From Diatrype stigma (taxonomy: Eukaryota > Ascomycota > Sordariomycetes > Xylariales > Diatrypaceae): a DNA stretch of 64,000 nucleotides. The translations under genes were made by a program, and so were the position numbers. The notes beneath the pieces are model-generated. The model did not search any database and was not told where the DNA came from. It saw only the letters and a program-made list of their open reading frames with translations. Positions 47,001 through 58,417 of the stretch are shown piece by piece. Location of the stretch: contig JAKJXP020000015.1 in the NCBI GenBank assembly GCA_022225965.2, positions 62,001-126,000 of the forward strand, written 5' to 3'. How positions within the stretch are numbered: position 1 is the stretch's first letter; every line of letters starts with the position of its first letter.

Positions 47001-49192
47001 TTGTTTTTTTTTATATTGTTATAGTATATTCCGAATTTGTAAAATACGCTTTTGCTAAATATAAGGTCCTTAAGAAAAGTTCCGTTAAAAACCATTTCCG
47101 TTAATACCGTAAACTAAAACGTATTATTTCTTAGCATTAAGAAATTCGCGGTTATTAAGGCATCTTATTGGATTTTCGGCCCGGTATTTCTAATATTTTT
47201 TATTATAAAGGGTTTCGAAATTTTATACGTTTGGCCTTTAGCTGTTATAATTTCGGTAATATATAAAGCAATGCAACCGTAATTTAAAAAAATTGCGAAT
47301 TTATGCCCGTAATTCGTAATAGCTACGAATAAATTATGGTTTTTACCGTAACCTTTACGAAATAATTTATTTTTATTTAGTAATGGTTTTTTGTTATTAT
47401 ATATTTCTACCGTATATATTTGGCGTCTTTAATTTTTATTTTTTATTTCCATCGATTTAATGAAATCGGTAAATTCTTAATTAAAATTGCAATTAAGATT
47501 TTCGAACTTATTCGCCGGATTTTTTTCGTTGCCGCTGCTTTTATCGTTATTAGTCGTAAAATAAACCTTAATTCGTTTTTTGCTTTTATTTTTCCAATTC
47601 TTTATTACGGAACGAAATTTAATATATCGAAGGCTGTTATTATTGTCGTTATATAACAGGCCTTTAAACGTTATCCTTTTTCCGGAAAATAATTAAATGG
47701 CTTTAAAAAAGCAAGATTTTTGCTTATAATCCTTTATCCAATAATTTTGTTTTTCGCAATTAAAACATTCGTTATTTATAGCCTTAATTACGTAATTTTA
47801 TTTATTCGCTTTATAAACGTTACGGTTTTCGTTGCAAAAATTAATAATAATACCGTTTTTATTCGCTATTGGAATTATAAATATAACGTCGGTCGATTCG
47901 ATTTGTATAATGCCGGACTTAATTAAGGTGGCCTCGGAAATCGATAAATCGTAAAACGGTACTAACGACTTATAAAGCTTAATTAAAATCGACGGCATAT
48001 TATAAATTTTTTTTTCGACCGTTTAGCGTATAATATATACGGCCCGTTATGTAATTTTTTTAATAAGTTGGGCATTATTTTATAAGCGGAATTAATTATA
48101 AACCGTAATTTAAATATTCGACAGGTTGGTTTATAAAAGGTTTACGATAATTTTTTTGATTTAGTAGCAATTGCGATTTTTTTAATTTATCCGGTAAAAT
48201 GCTTTTTTTATTCGCCGAATATAATTTATTATATTCTTATTTTAATACGGAAAAAACGTAACAAATTAAGTAATGGCACTTTTTAAAATATAATGCTTAT
48301 TAAAAATTTAAAAAACCGTTTTTAAAAAGGTTATTTAATTAGAGTTATAATTATATACGAAAATTTCGATTTGCTTAAAATTACCCGAATACTTTAAAGC
48401 AATTCGTTTAAATTATAGCTTATACGGAACGAAAGCCGACATAAGTTTAATTTGGATTTTTCGTAATTTATCGAAAATATTTGAAACTATTTATATAAAA
48501 CGGAGGTTAATAAGGAAAACAACGCAATCTTTGGTTTCGCAATATACCAAATTTTTATCCTGGCTTTAAAGGATTGTTTCGAACCAGATTATTCGAATCC
48601 GTTTTTCTTGAATTATACGATATTCGTATTATTTTATTAGGAATCGTTAAAGATTTAATTTTCCATTAATACGCTTATTATATTTAATAAATGTTTTTAT
48701 TATGTAAAATAAAAAATAAATAGGCTCGTTTTTATTGGAATCGGCTTTATTTATAGGGATATTTTTGTTCGTATTGCGTAAAAAAGGCGTAAATAAGGGT
48801 TCGGATATGCCTTTTAATCGGCCGTTGTTGCTTCGAATTTCATAAAAAAGTTCGCGAATTTTATTTCGCAAATTTTAAACGGTGCCGTTAATAATAATAA
48901 AACTGTTTTTAACGCGGTTCGCGAGATTTTCGAAGCGTTCGTTTGCATTACGGGCGCTTATTTCGCCGAGATAAGATAGGTTATGCTTAAGGGCTTTAGC
49001 TTTGCCGTTTTTGCCGCTGCTGCCGTTATTGCCGTTATTGCTGCTATTATTGCCTTTTTCGTTATTCGTTATTATCGTAAAACGCGTCGGGAATTATATA
49101 AAAAATAAGAAATAAAGTAATAAAGTAATAAAATAATAAAAAGGAAGTTGTTATTTTTAATTAAATAATATAAACCTATAAAAATAATTATT

Positions 49193-49435
49193 TATACGTA
49201 TTATAATTAATTCCAATTATTTAATTATTATTAATCCAGCTAAGTATTAAGTTTTTAAGGTTTTTGTTATAATTATTACTTAAAGAAAAGAAAAAAAAGG
49301 AAAAAAAATAAAAGGTTTCTTAACTTATATTTAAATATAATACAGTTATAAAAGTAAATTCCTTAGGAATTCATTTCCTATTATTTAATTAGCCGAATGC
49401 CTTAGTCTTGGCATTTACTGCCTTAGGGATCCACA
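49193..49435 (-). repeat. 5' LTR of right retroelement
   Basis: Begins TATACGTATTATAATTAA and ends GGGATCCACA; same length as its partner, with scattered transitions. Its CACA end and the TGTG start of the partner give the canonical TG...CA boundaries. Confidence 0.88.
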
Positions 49436-49563
49436 TATATATATATTTATATAGCAACCGCCAATAAGGAGATTTACATACCACGAACAACCCCATCCGC
49501 TCCCCTTTTTCCATGGCTTATTTATACAGGTTTACTCCCAACTGAGTCTGCCACGATATATGT

Positions 49564-51954
49564 CTATCCTAGTATCAACTTGACTGGCTCTGCCTCTTTA
49601 TACTTCTCCCAAGCATCTGCTAGGACAAACCCTGCTGCTTTGCGATATGCAACGCCGGCCTTCCATTCGATCCACAACACATGATAGCAGTCCTGCTTCA
49701 CGTCTTTCTCTTCGCACTCTTCTGATTGTTCGTCTTCTGAGTCGCTGTGCAACGTTGGAGCATAGTCTGGATCGTCTGAATCATCCATTTCTAGTTGCAC
49801 AGGCCTCTGCTGTTCTTTCCGAGCTTCCTCGATCGGTCGGTACCACTTGAGTTGTGTTGTCCAGCCCTTGACGATTGCAACTAGTTCGATTCGATGGGCA
49901 CCCAAGCTCTGGTTGTCAAAGTACGCACTGGCATCGCTTTCGTGCAGGTTCAGACCGCCGATCTTGTTGCCTCGTCCGTCTTTGATGACTGCAACATGAT
50001 GCCCGAGGGCTGTCCTAGCCAATATTGTATACGTGTCCACCAGCATCTCCGGGGTAACATACAGAAATGCCCGGCTTGTTTCGCAGTACAGGTATGGTGT
50101 TTGGTCTCTCGGTTTTGGCGCTTCTTTCCCTTCCGATACTGGGACGGGATACCAATACCGCATGTCTGGATCCGACACATGGCTATATGAAAGTTCTGGT
50201 AAGCACTTTGGTAGAGATGGAAACTTATACCTATCACGCTTTTTCTTGTGGGGTGGTGGTTCGTATTCGGTGCAGGCCCATCCTTCAGGAGGTTTGCTCG
50301 GCCTCGGTATCCTAAGTTTGGCCCACTGTGTGTCGATTTCTCGGCGGTGAGTTGAGTAAGGTGAGTCCATAGTGTACCATTTTGTGATAGATTCCGTGAA
50401 GCCGGTTGTTTCCAAAACGCGTGAATCCAACTCAGAATCTGTGGGCAAGACCGTGAACCCTTGCCAGCCCATCCAGGACCAACTGGGTAATCTGTTGTGG
50501 GATGTATTACGGATGTTACGGGTTGAAGGACGTCTCCTCTTGGCTGAAGACCTCACTGTATACCAAACTAGAGATATATCGAAATAAAGCTCTGGGTGTC
50601 CGAAGACGAGCCCACCGGGGAAAACCCGGGCTAATGCAGATTGTACTCCTGAAAAGGAGGCCAGGACGTCTTCAGGGTACGTCAATGTTTTCTGGTTGAA
50701 ATCCGTTATGAGATTGCCGAGCTTCGACAACATGGGAACCTGCGGCTTTATAAATTGACTAGTATACCGTAGATTCGCTACGTCATAACTGTCTGCTGCC
50801 GTATGGGGGCGAAGATGTTCATGCCATGTGACGCTATTACACTGCCAGCTCAAAGGCCCAGATCCGAAAACCAGTCGTCGTCTGGCGAACAAATATTCCT
50901 GGAATATCCACATACGCTCATGGTAGTCATGCGGGTCGGGGTCGAGGTCAATTGGTTCAAATGTGTCGTTGACGACTAGTAGGTGTTCGCCATCAGCAAG
51001 CTCTGTGATGACTGGCTTGATTGATCTAGGCCTGGAGAGATTCTTGATGCCTCGAAGACCGTAGTTGGCATCCTGTCCTCCTGCTGCAACGATAGTCAAG
51101 ATAGAGCTGGAGTAAATAAGGTGCATCCGCCGCAGGTCTCGCGAAAGAGCCTCCTCGTCGTCCTGAACGATACACAGACTGTCTACCCAGAGATATCTTT
51201 CACCCAGATGTCTTACAACTCCGATGGCATCTCTGATCGTCGCGGGTATCTGCTCAGAAATCGGCCCGGATAGTAAGATTCCGGGCTCCTGGAGCTCTCT
51301 AAGATTCTCTCTCTTTGTACGGAAGCTCTCGACCTGTCCCCAAGTATAAGAAAGCGTGATGTAGCCCCCATCACCTACAACCAGGGGGGAGAGGCAGCCG
51401 TCGATGACATCAACTAGCCATGTTGGATGCACTGTTTCCAGGCCTTCGATCTTTTCTCGGTCACATTCCTGGCCATGCTCCTGCATGCAACGGGAATGCC
51501 ATCCTTGAATAAGATCCTCATCGATCCACAGCGGATCTAGGAGTTGCGCTCGTCCGGGATGCCCAGGTTGGTTGCGATAGACCAGCTCTGCATCATTGGT
51601 TGTGCTCCAGGTTGGTGTGGCGCGACTTTGGCTGTAGTATGACAAGCCCAAGAACGCAGAGGTCTGTCGAGCCCATTTGATGATTTCAAGATCCCTTTCT
51701 TCGTACTGTGGGACGGGGCCGTACGCATATTTGACGCTTCGAATCCATGGAGCATGTCGACAGCTACTCGCCAAGATGTCGGAAACTTTGCCAAGCTTCA
51801 CTACAGCTTCCTTCTCAAAGGGGGTCTTGTATATCGCTATGACTTTAGAGCAGAAGTCACAAGCTGAGTTATCCCGACCGTTGTTGGTGTTTGGTGTGCT
51901 GATCTCGTCTACCAAGTCAGGGTTGCCCTTGTTGATCGCAGATTGGCATTTCAT
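49564..51954 (-). CDS. HET-domain (heterokaryon incompatibility) protein
   Basis: Uninterrupted frame of 796 residues from ATG 51954. The HET domain lies at about 197-300: YITLSYTWGQ, then IPATIRDAIGVVRHLGERYLWVDSLCIVQDD, then DLRRMHLIYSSSILTIVAAGGQDANYGLRG. C-terminal to it is RMWIFQEYLFARRRLVFG, usual for the family, then a large variable region, and an acidic stretch around residues 725-755 (DDSDDPDYAPT...). HET domains are fungal TIR-related cell-death effectors in nonself recognition. No NACHT or repeat domain is fused. Near the N-terminus is ACDFCSKVIA, a common leader in this family. The stop lies about 130 bp from the retroelement LTR. A further 5' exon cannot be excluded. Confidence 0.93.
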   Translation of the reverse strand: MKCQSAINKGNPDLVDEISTPNTNNGRDNSACDFCSKVIAIYKTPFEKEAVVKLGKVSDILASSCRHAPWIRSVKYAYGPVPQYEERDLEIIKWARQTSAFLGLSYYSQSRATPTWSTTNDAELVYRNQPGHPGRAQLLDPLWIDEDLIQGWHSRCMQEHGQECDREKIEGLETVHPTWLVDVIDGCLSPLVVGDGGYITLSYTWGQVESFRTKRENLRELQEPGILLSGPISEQIPATIRDAIGVVRHLGERYLWVDSLCIVQDDEEALSRDLRRMHLIYSSSILTIVAAGGQDANYGLRGIKNLSRPRSIKPVITELADGEHLLVVNDTFEPIDLDPDPHDYHERMWIFQEYLFARRRLVFGSGPLSWQCNSVTWHEHLRPHTAADSYDVANLRYTSQFIKPQVPMLSKLGNLITDFNQKTLTYPEDVLASFSGVQSALARVFPGGLVFGHPELYFDISLVWYTVRSSAKRRRPSTRNIRNTSHNRLPSWSWMGWQGFTVLPTDSELDSRVLETTGFTESITKWYTMDSPYSTHRREIDTQWAKLRIPRPSKPPEGWACTEYEPPPHKKKRDRYKFPSLPKCLPELSYSHVSDPDMRYWYPVPVSEGKEAPKPRDQTPYLYCETSRAFLYVTPEMLVDTYTILARTALGHHVAVIKDGRGNKIGGLNLHESDASAYFDNQSLGAHRIELVAIVKGWTTQLKWYRPIEEARKEQQRPVQLEMDDSDDPDYAPTLHSDSEDEQSEECEEKDVKQDCYHVLWIEWKAGVAYRKAAGFVLADAWEKYKEAEPVKLILG

Positions 51955-52696
51955 AATCCTGCAGTGAGTTCAGCGAATGCAAAAGGTTGAGGCCTTTTAG
52001 TTGGGCGGGTGGTGTGGACGGTGCCGGAGGTGAAGCCGGAGCCTTCGTAGTTGCCGCCGGAGTTGCCGCCGCAGTTGCCGCCGGAACTGCCATAGGCAGT
52101 GGCAAACAGGGGCAAGTGGTGGTGTATGTGGGTCACTGGAAAGATAAACAATCGTTCCTTGAAGAAATGGTGAAGCTCTATATGTACTTACTTACTCTAT
52201 CATGGACAAACTATTGTGAATCAAGGGTTCAATAGAAATCACCCAGATCGCACCATACAGATCGCACTGGTCATGTTTGACTTGAGACTATGTCATAATG
52301 CTATGTATGATATGACCAACGCCCGAAAGGGCTCAGTGTAACTTCTAAAGATGGTATTGACCTAGTTAAGTTATATCGCTCTATCTTTCCCTTTTTGCTC
52401 ATTCGTCCGGAGCCAGCTACAACGGATGTCTTGGCATAACAGGGGTTGCACTTAGATGTCGCCATTCGTGGGAGGCATCACGATATCACCATGAAATTTT
52501 GCAACAATTTCTGTATTATGTGATAGAATAAATGTCAGGAAACAAAATGGTGAGCCCAAATTATAAAACTCTGCATTGTCAGATCGAGGACCCTTTCTCC
52601 ATGCGCAGGTGAGCAAAAACTCGCAGGCGGTCGTATCCTTTCACCGAGTAGTGGCAATCCCCTTCCTCCAACCCGTTAATCGAATCCTCCGCCAAG
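51955..52696. other. Divergent intergenic region
   Basis: Shared upstream region of the HET gene and the transporter. At 52020-52100 a GCCGCCGGAGTT-type trinucleotide-like repeat occurs. Confidence 0.55.
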
Positions 52697-54285
52697 ATGG
52701 GCGATACCGACCATAGCAAGCAGAGGGATGATCCCAAGCCCGCCGTTACCACGTCGACGGCGGCGCCGGCGCCGGGTGAAGACCCCGTCGTCGCCACCAC
52801 CATCACCGGCGGGCACCAGAAGCGGACCTGGTACCGCACGACGCTCTTCAACGCGTGCGTGATCGGGGGCGTGGGGTTCCTGGCGCCGGGGCTGTGGAAC
52901 GCGATGAGCAACCTGGGGGCGGGCGGGGCGCAGGAGCCGTACCTGGTGAACGCGGCGAACGCGCTGGTGTTCGGGCTGATGGGGTTCCTGTGCCTGCTGG
53001 GGGCGCCGCTCGCGAACCGGGTCGGGCTCGGGTGGACGCTGCTGCTGGGCGCCGTCGGCTACCCGGTCTACTCGGCGGGGCTGTACTGCAACAACCGGTA
53101 CGGCAACGAGTGGCTGGTGCTAGTGGGCGCTGTCGCCTGCGGCCTCAGCGCCGGCCTGTTCTGGGTCTCCGAGGGCGCCGTCGCCCTCGGCTACCCCGAG
53201 CCGGGCCGCCGCGGCCGCTACCTCAACGTCTGGCTGTGGTTCCGCACCGGCGGGCCCCTCGTCGGCGGCGCCATCGTCCTCGCCCTCAACCACGACGCCG
53301 CCGCCCGCGCCAAGGGCAAGGTCGGCTACGAGACCTACCTGGTCTTCATCGCGCTGCAGTGCGTCGCCGCCCCGCTCGCGCTCGCGCTGTCCGCCCCGGA
53401 GAAGGTCCAGCGCCGCGACGGGAGCCGGGTCGAGATCCGGGCCGAGGCGTCGATGCGCGGCGAGCTGGCCGCGCTGTGGGTCGCCAGCCGGCGCCGCGAC
53501 ATTCTCCTGCTGCTGCCCGTGTTCTGGGCCGCCTACTTCAACCAGTACAGCAGCAACTTCCAGACATACTACTTCGGCGTGCGGGCGCGGGCGCTGGTCG
53601 GGTTCGCCGGCAACTTCGGCACGCTGCTGTCGTCGCAGCTGATGAGCGCGCTGCTGGACTACCGGGGCCTCGCGGTGCGGCGGCGCATCGTCGTGGGCTT
53701 CTGGTACGCCGTCGCGCTGCACGTCGTCGCCTGGGTCTACGGCTGGGTGGTGCAGGAGCGGTTCACGGCCCGGGCGGACCCGCCGGCCTTCGACTGGGCC
53801 GACCGGGGCTTCGTCGGCGCCTTCTTCGTGCTGATCCTGTGGGACTTCGCCCGCCAGGCCCTGCAGAACTGGCTGTACTACTTCGTCTCGACCAAGACGG
53901 CCGACCTCGCCGAGCTGACCCGCTTCTCGGGCATCCTGCGGGGCCAGGAGAGCTTCGCCCAGGCCGTCTCGTTCGGCCTGAACACCAAGAAATGGGTCGG
54001 TGGGCGCGTGCCGCTGGCGGTGAACACGATATTGCTCGGTAAGCCTACATTATATGACACCCCCCACTCCCGTCACGATCCTTGAGCTAACAGTAGATAT
54101 TATCCATAGTGCTAGCGGTGTTTCCTACTTGGATCGCTGTTCGTGAGCATGTCCCGGTCGAGAAAGACCTAGCAAGTGACAATGACCTCGAGAGTAATGC
54201 CGGTGCGACTGCAATAGTGGACTCAGCGGAGAGGGAGAAGTTCGCAGTTGGGAAGACAGCTATTGGAAGAGATGCTGCCTTGTAG
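52697..54285 (+). CDS. UNC93-like MFS transporter
   Basis: Two exons (52697-54038, 54110-54285) encode 505 residues. The family is a branch of the major facilitator superfamily (UNC-93/DUF895) of unknown substrate in fungi. Conserved text: YRTTLFNACVIGGVGFLAPGLWNAMSNLGAGG at the first membrane segment, LVFGLMGFLCLLGAPLANRVG, LGAVGYPVYSAGLYC, GLFWVSEGAVALGYPEPGRRGRYLNVW, FWAAYFNQYSSNFQTYYFGVRARALVGF and LRGQESFAQAVSFGLNT. About eleven to twelve hydrophobic segments are visible. Both tails are hydrophilic and cytosolic; the C-terminal tail is acidic. Exon 1 is extraordinarily G+C-rich at third codon positions, unlike exon 2 and neighbouring genes. Confidence 0.93.
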
Positions 54286-55426
54286 GTAGAGAACGATTGA
54301 TGTGTGTTGACGATCTCCCAACATGATAGATACCTCCATAGTAGTCAGCATTCTTCATCAGATGCGTAAGCTTTGTAAGATCAAAACTATCACAAGGCGA
54401 TGACACTGGTTAAAGACATCGTCCATTTCCAAGTACGGAACTTCGACTCTTGCGTCTTCATGTGCGTCCTATCACGGGCATGACGATAACATACGATGAT
54501 AGAGTATCTAGGTTGGGTATCTTGATATTGGGACGACAAGCTCCTATATGGAGTGTGGTGGAGGGATCAGCAGGCACATCGCGAATAGAATCTCTATAAA
54601 ATGGGATCGTCACTAGTCTGTATAACCTCATGCTAGCATCGCTTGGACCACTGCTGTTGTATTTCATCAAGACTGCTTTGTAGCTGGCTGTTTGGCTTGT
54701 TAGTATACTCTTCCCCCGAATACTGATGGATTGGAAGGTTCTTCGCCCTAAGTTCTAGAACCGGCTGCAAACATAGTCAAAGTTGGGTACACAACATACG
54801 ACGAATTCAACGCAGTAAATGTTGATTAAAGTAAACACTTGATATGATATGGCTAATAAGGAATTTACGCATACAAATGGTTGTTAAAGGGGTTGATTAT
54901 GATCCACACCCTTTCTTTGTTTCATCTAAGCTCGTTGGTAGCTTTATTAGGGGGTATGCTCCTTGGAGGCATATGCTGCTCTATGCTGACCAATCGAATC
55001 GAGTCGTATCTATAATAGAACCATGAGACTCCTTTGTCCAGGAACGGGCGGGTGTGGAATGCCCCCTTTCGTAACACGCGCCCATTTCTAAACGAAGATG
55101 CACACAAAGTGATAACATTGAGATATCTTCAATATCACTTAGTGTAGAATTTGCCGACTGTCTATTACGCACATACACATCTTGTAGCCACTAGACGGAA
55201 AAGTAAACCTTGTAACAAAAGACCATGCGAAGCTTGCATTTCCAGCTACCGCTCTATATTCCGACAGAGCCTTTTCCGAACCGTCTCAAACGCCAGATTT
55301 CAAGCAGAATGCGCCTAGAGCAACTCCTCATCTGACCTTCAGTAGCCAGCCTCATGCCATCATATCGTGAACGCTCCTAAGCGTCTAGTCCAATCCGACT
55401 GGCCGGCCTCGAGTCAAAACTGAATT
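54286..55426. other. Convergent intergenic region
   Basis: Between the transporter and SKI8 3' ends. No supported gene. Confidence 0.55.
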
Positions 55427-56652
55427 CTAAGCCCCCGTCGCCTCACGATAGAAGGTCAGGCTCCGGTTGGCGCCGGCGGTGCAGAACATCTCGTTGCGGC
55501 CGGACTTGGGTAGCCAGCGGACGGCCCAGAGGGCCTTGTCGGTCTCGTTGTGGGTGGCGACGCAGGCGCCCCGCTCGATGGACCAGACCTTGACCTTGCC
55601 GTCGAAGGCGCCGCTGAGCAAGTACTCGCCCGTGTCGTTCCAGTCGAGGCTCATGACCCACGCCGTGTGGCCCGTCAGGTTGCCCACGTGCTCGCCGTGC
55701 TTGGTGTCGTAGATGGCGATCATACCGGCGTCGCCGGCGGCGGCGAGGCGCGACGCCAGGGGGGAGAAGGCGACCGCGCGCACGGGCTTCCCATGGCCTA
55801 TGGTGCACGACTATCAGCACACCCGTCTGGGTACAATTCCTGTGTTCCCGCAGTTTTATCTTTCAGCTTTACATACCTGGCAACGAGTACTGCAGGCGGC
55901 CCGTCTGGTTGTTGAACACGTACACGGCGCCGTTCTGGTGCCCGCTTGCCGTGTACTTCCCGTCCAGGCTCAGGTCGACACACGACCCGAAGGAACCCGT
56001 GCTAGCGCTGCCGGTCTCATACTCCTGGACCTTGGTGCCGCGCTCGCCAGCGGAGAGGTCCCAGACGTTGATGCGGCCGTCGTAGGTGGTGGCGGCCAGG
56101 AACTGGCCCTCTTCGCTCAGCGCGATGGCCCAGACTTCGCCGGCGCTCTTCTTACCCCCTCTCGATGTGTCCAGCTCGCCGAACGCTTCCCAACCACCGC
56201 CGCTGGATTCCGAGTCTTCTGCTGCCGGCTGTTGTTGCTTCCATATCTTCACCTCGCCCCCGAAGCCTGCCGAGACGGCCACCTTGCCATTGCGGGACAC
56301 TGCTACGTGGTGGCACCCTAGCTTGTGCACATTGCTTAGGGATTGCGTGAGCGGGAAGCTCGGCTGGTTGGTGGCATGTACGTGGAGTGTTGAGGAGCCG
56401 CTCGCGGAGATAATGGATGTAGGTGTTGCGGCAAGGGAGAATATGTCGTTTATGTGGGCTGGGAACAACAAGTTAGAGCCGGATGTCGTTATGCAATGAA
56501 GGGGGTTCGAAGGCAGGTGTCATGGTGGGGGCAAGATTGGAAAGAACCTTACCATCGTCCACGGTGTGCGTGGTAAGGTATTGTTTCGACTAGCAGCGGT
56601 GGTTAGAATATTGAACCAGGACCCGATTGCATCATGCTTGTAATCTTACCAT
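55427..56652 (-). CDS. SKI8: Superkiller protein 8 (SKI8/REC14 WD40 protein)
   Basis: Four coding exons (56650-56652, 56553-56589, 55877-56458, 55427-55797) give 330 residues. The first coding exon is only the ATG, followed at once by GTAAGA; splicing to TCGAAACAA gives MSKQYLTTHTVDDAHINDIFSLA, the conserved Ski8 start. It forms a WD40 propeller: repeat-like units include HHVAVSRNGKVAVSAGFGGEVKIW, EVWAIALSEEGQFLAATTYDGRINVWDL, SCVDLSLDGKYTASGHQNGAVYVF, PVRAVAFSPLASRLAAAGDAGMIAIYD, GHTAWVMSLDWNDTGEYLLSGAFDGKVKVWS. Ski8 belongs to the cytosolic Ski2-Ski3-Ski8 complex feeding mRNA to the exosome and acts with Spo11 in meiosis in some fungi. Confidence 0.93.
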
Positions 56653-57104
56653 GGTCACCGGCCCATCTGAGTCGAGTTACGTGGCGTTCTGTTGAAGTGT
56701 GAAGATGTGAGGACTGTGAAGGTGGTGAGAGTGGGTAGGTATGTAGGTATGTAGTATGTAAGTATGTAGTATGTAAGTATGAAGAAGCTATGGTGGGGTT
56801 TTGGAACCAATGAGGTAATTGCAGCACTGCTACGAAGTATGCGCCGGGTCTTTCCAATGCTCTGACAATACAACTAAATGATAGGCAATAGCAAGGCAAG
56901 GTGAGAATGGAATAATCACAAGTGGAAGTCACAAGCGTGAGAGCATCGTAACTTCATGTTTGTACAAATTCCTATACAGTAGGTACTTATATAGGTTAGC
57001 AGAGTGGTTTCCCCATACTCATATCTAGCCCCAACGCCCCCCAAATACATTGCTTCGACATGAACATCATGTGCTTCTATACTGTAGCTGCGAGTCCCGG
57101 GTTC
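56653..57104. other. SKI8 upstream region
   Basis: Leader and promoter with a GTAGTATGTAAGTAT simple repeat near 56735-56785; ends at the bL32m 3' end. Confidence 0.55.
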
Positions 57105-57592
57105 TTAGGAGGTATCGGCGGCTCCCTTGAAATCTCTATCGAGTGCTCCTTGGATTTCTAGATCCCCTATTGTCAGCAACGTATATGCATGTCAATCCTA
57201 TGGAGCGAAGATAACTTACGACCCATGCAAGTCAGACATAGCGTGTGCATCTTCTTGATCCTCCCACAAGCTGGACACTTGTTCAGGTTTGTAACGTCCT
57301 TCAAAGCCTTGCCGGCCATCTGCCTATGTCTCTTCTTCATGTGCGACGTCTTCTTCTTCGGCACGGCCTTCAATATGCCCTCCCATATATCTTCCAATAT
57401 TGAGGGGATTCTCTGGAGAATCCCGGGAATTGCGACTGCTAATGAGGGGATTGAAGGGAGCCATGACTGCCGTGATTGCTGTGTGTAGAGGACCGTTGAT
57501 CGGAAGGGGGTCGTGAAGCTTGTCGAGGCCAGTCGTGGCAAGAGCGACGACAAGGCTGAGGATATCCGCAGCTGCTGTTGTATGGCTGCCAT
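57105..57592 (-). CDS. Mitochondrial large-subunit ribosomal protein bL32m
   Basis: Two exons (57220-57592, 57105-57166) encode 144 residues. Hallmarks of bL32: VPKKKTSHMKKRHRQMAGKALKD followed by zinc-ribbon cysteines NKCPACGRIKKMHTLCLTCMGR. The 75-residue N-terminus is rich in Arg, Ser and Gln with few acids and fits a mitochondrial targeting sequence. The intron splits codon R125 near the end; the second exon adds DLEIQGALDRDFKGAADTS. Confidence 0.93.
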
Positions 57593-58417
57593 TGTGACTT
57601 GCTAGGCGAGGTTGGGAATTGAGCAGTGGCTAGTGCCACTTCTGGGTACCGGCTCGTCTATTCCTCTCCGGGTGTGTGTAAAAAGGTCAGGAGTCCGATA
57701 AACTCCCGCCGATAGTTCTACTAGTTATTCGTGTTTCGGTTTGCGATGTTCGATTCTCGATCCGAGGACGGCAGTCGCTATCAACACCTGCAGTCAACGG
57801 GAACAGGCTCGCAAATGAAACGCTAGCCGAAAAGTTTCAATTGCGAGCAAGTCTAAATTCAAAGTTGCTGCCAAATGAGCTCTAATCCCGATACAGTATA
57901 GCATAATATTGCACAGACTGAATTGAGCCTATCACAGGCTTCCAACCCTCCTTTCCCCTTTCTTGGGGGCGCTCATGTACCCCAGTCAAGCCGACCTATG
58001 CCTTCCGTGAAATTATTTCGACGTGGTGTATGCAGGCAAGCGCAAGGAGGAAAATTCCCCAGCCTACCGCCCAACTTGGAACCTGGAAGCTTCCTGTAGT
58101 CTACTCCGTACACCTGCACTTAATACAACACCTATCATCCATCCTACCTACCTACCTACTACTTACCTGCCTACCGCCTACCGCTCTGCCACGCCAAATC
58201 ATTCGAGTGAACGGACCTGGTTTCTTTTCTCCCTTTAATTTAATCAACATCATCCTCTGACTCGTCTTAATCAACGACTGTCATTTATTTTCGCGACGCG
58301 TTCTTTCCATTAATCCGTTTCGACGATTTCGTTATCTGTCGTGGTCATTTTGGAATAGGGACAACACAGATAACTCCTAATTCACGTACTACTCTTCGCC
58401 ATCTTCACGAGAGCGCC
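57593..58417. other. Divergent promoter region
   Basis: Shared upstream region of bL32m (minus) and the septin (plus); pyrimidine-rich leader near the septin start, CTACCTAC repeats near 58140-58165. Confidence 0.6.

Larger units (their letters stand above)
43767..49435 (-). mobile_element. RIP-degraded Ty3/gypsy LTR retrotransposon (right copy)
   Basis: A 5.7-kb element with LTRs of about 242 bp. The minus strand reads a reverse-transcriptase block near 46290-46385 as TAFVIPFGLYE-stop-IIMPFGFYNALITF-stop-ALI, and further on FLEFLISKNKIETDFIKI. Near 44830-44940 HIFVTVKYATKWIKAKI matches the gypsy integrase core (VDYFTKWVEA-like). The order RT (higher coordinates) then integrase (lower) fits Ty3/gypsy on the minus strand. 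Stops replace Trp and Gln codons, the RIP pattern. The site is a TA-rich microsatellite, so the target duplication (TATAT) cannot be fixed. Confidence 0.88.

Noticed and set aside
47420..47998. Hydrophobic small frames in the AT island
   Set aside because: Ile/Phe/Asn/Lys-rich frames arise from RIP-mutated retroelement; the real coding strand is minus with stops.
51951..52151. Gly/Asn-rich frame upstream of the HET gene
   Set aside because: Trinucleotide-like repeat in the presumed promoter; no splice route needed for the HET start.
52855..54042. Long second-frame open stretch on the plus strand and a 200-codon minus frame inside the transporter
   Set aside because: Arg/Pro/Ala-only composition is what a GC3-saturated gene gives in other frames; the true frame has clear MFS segments.
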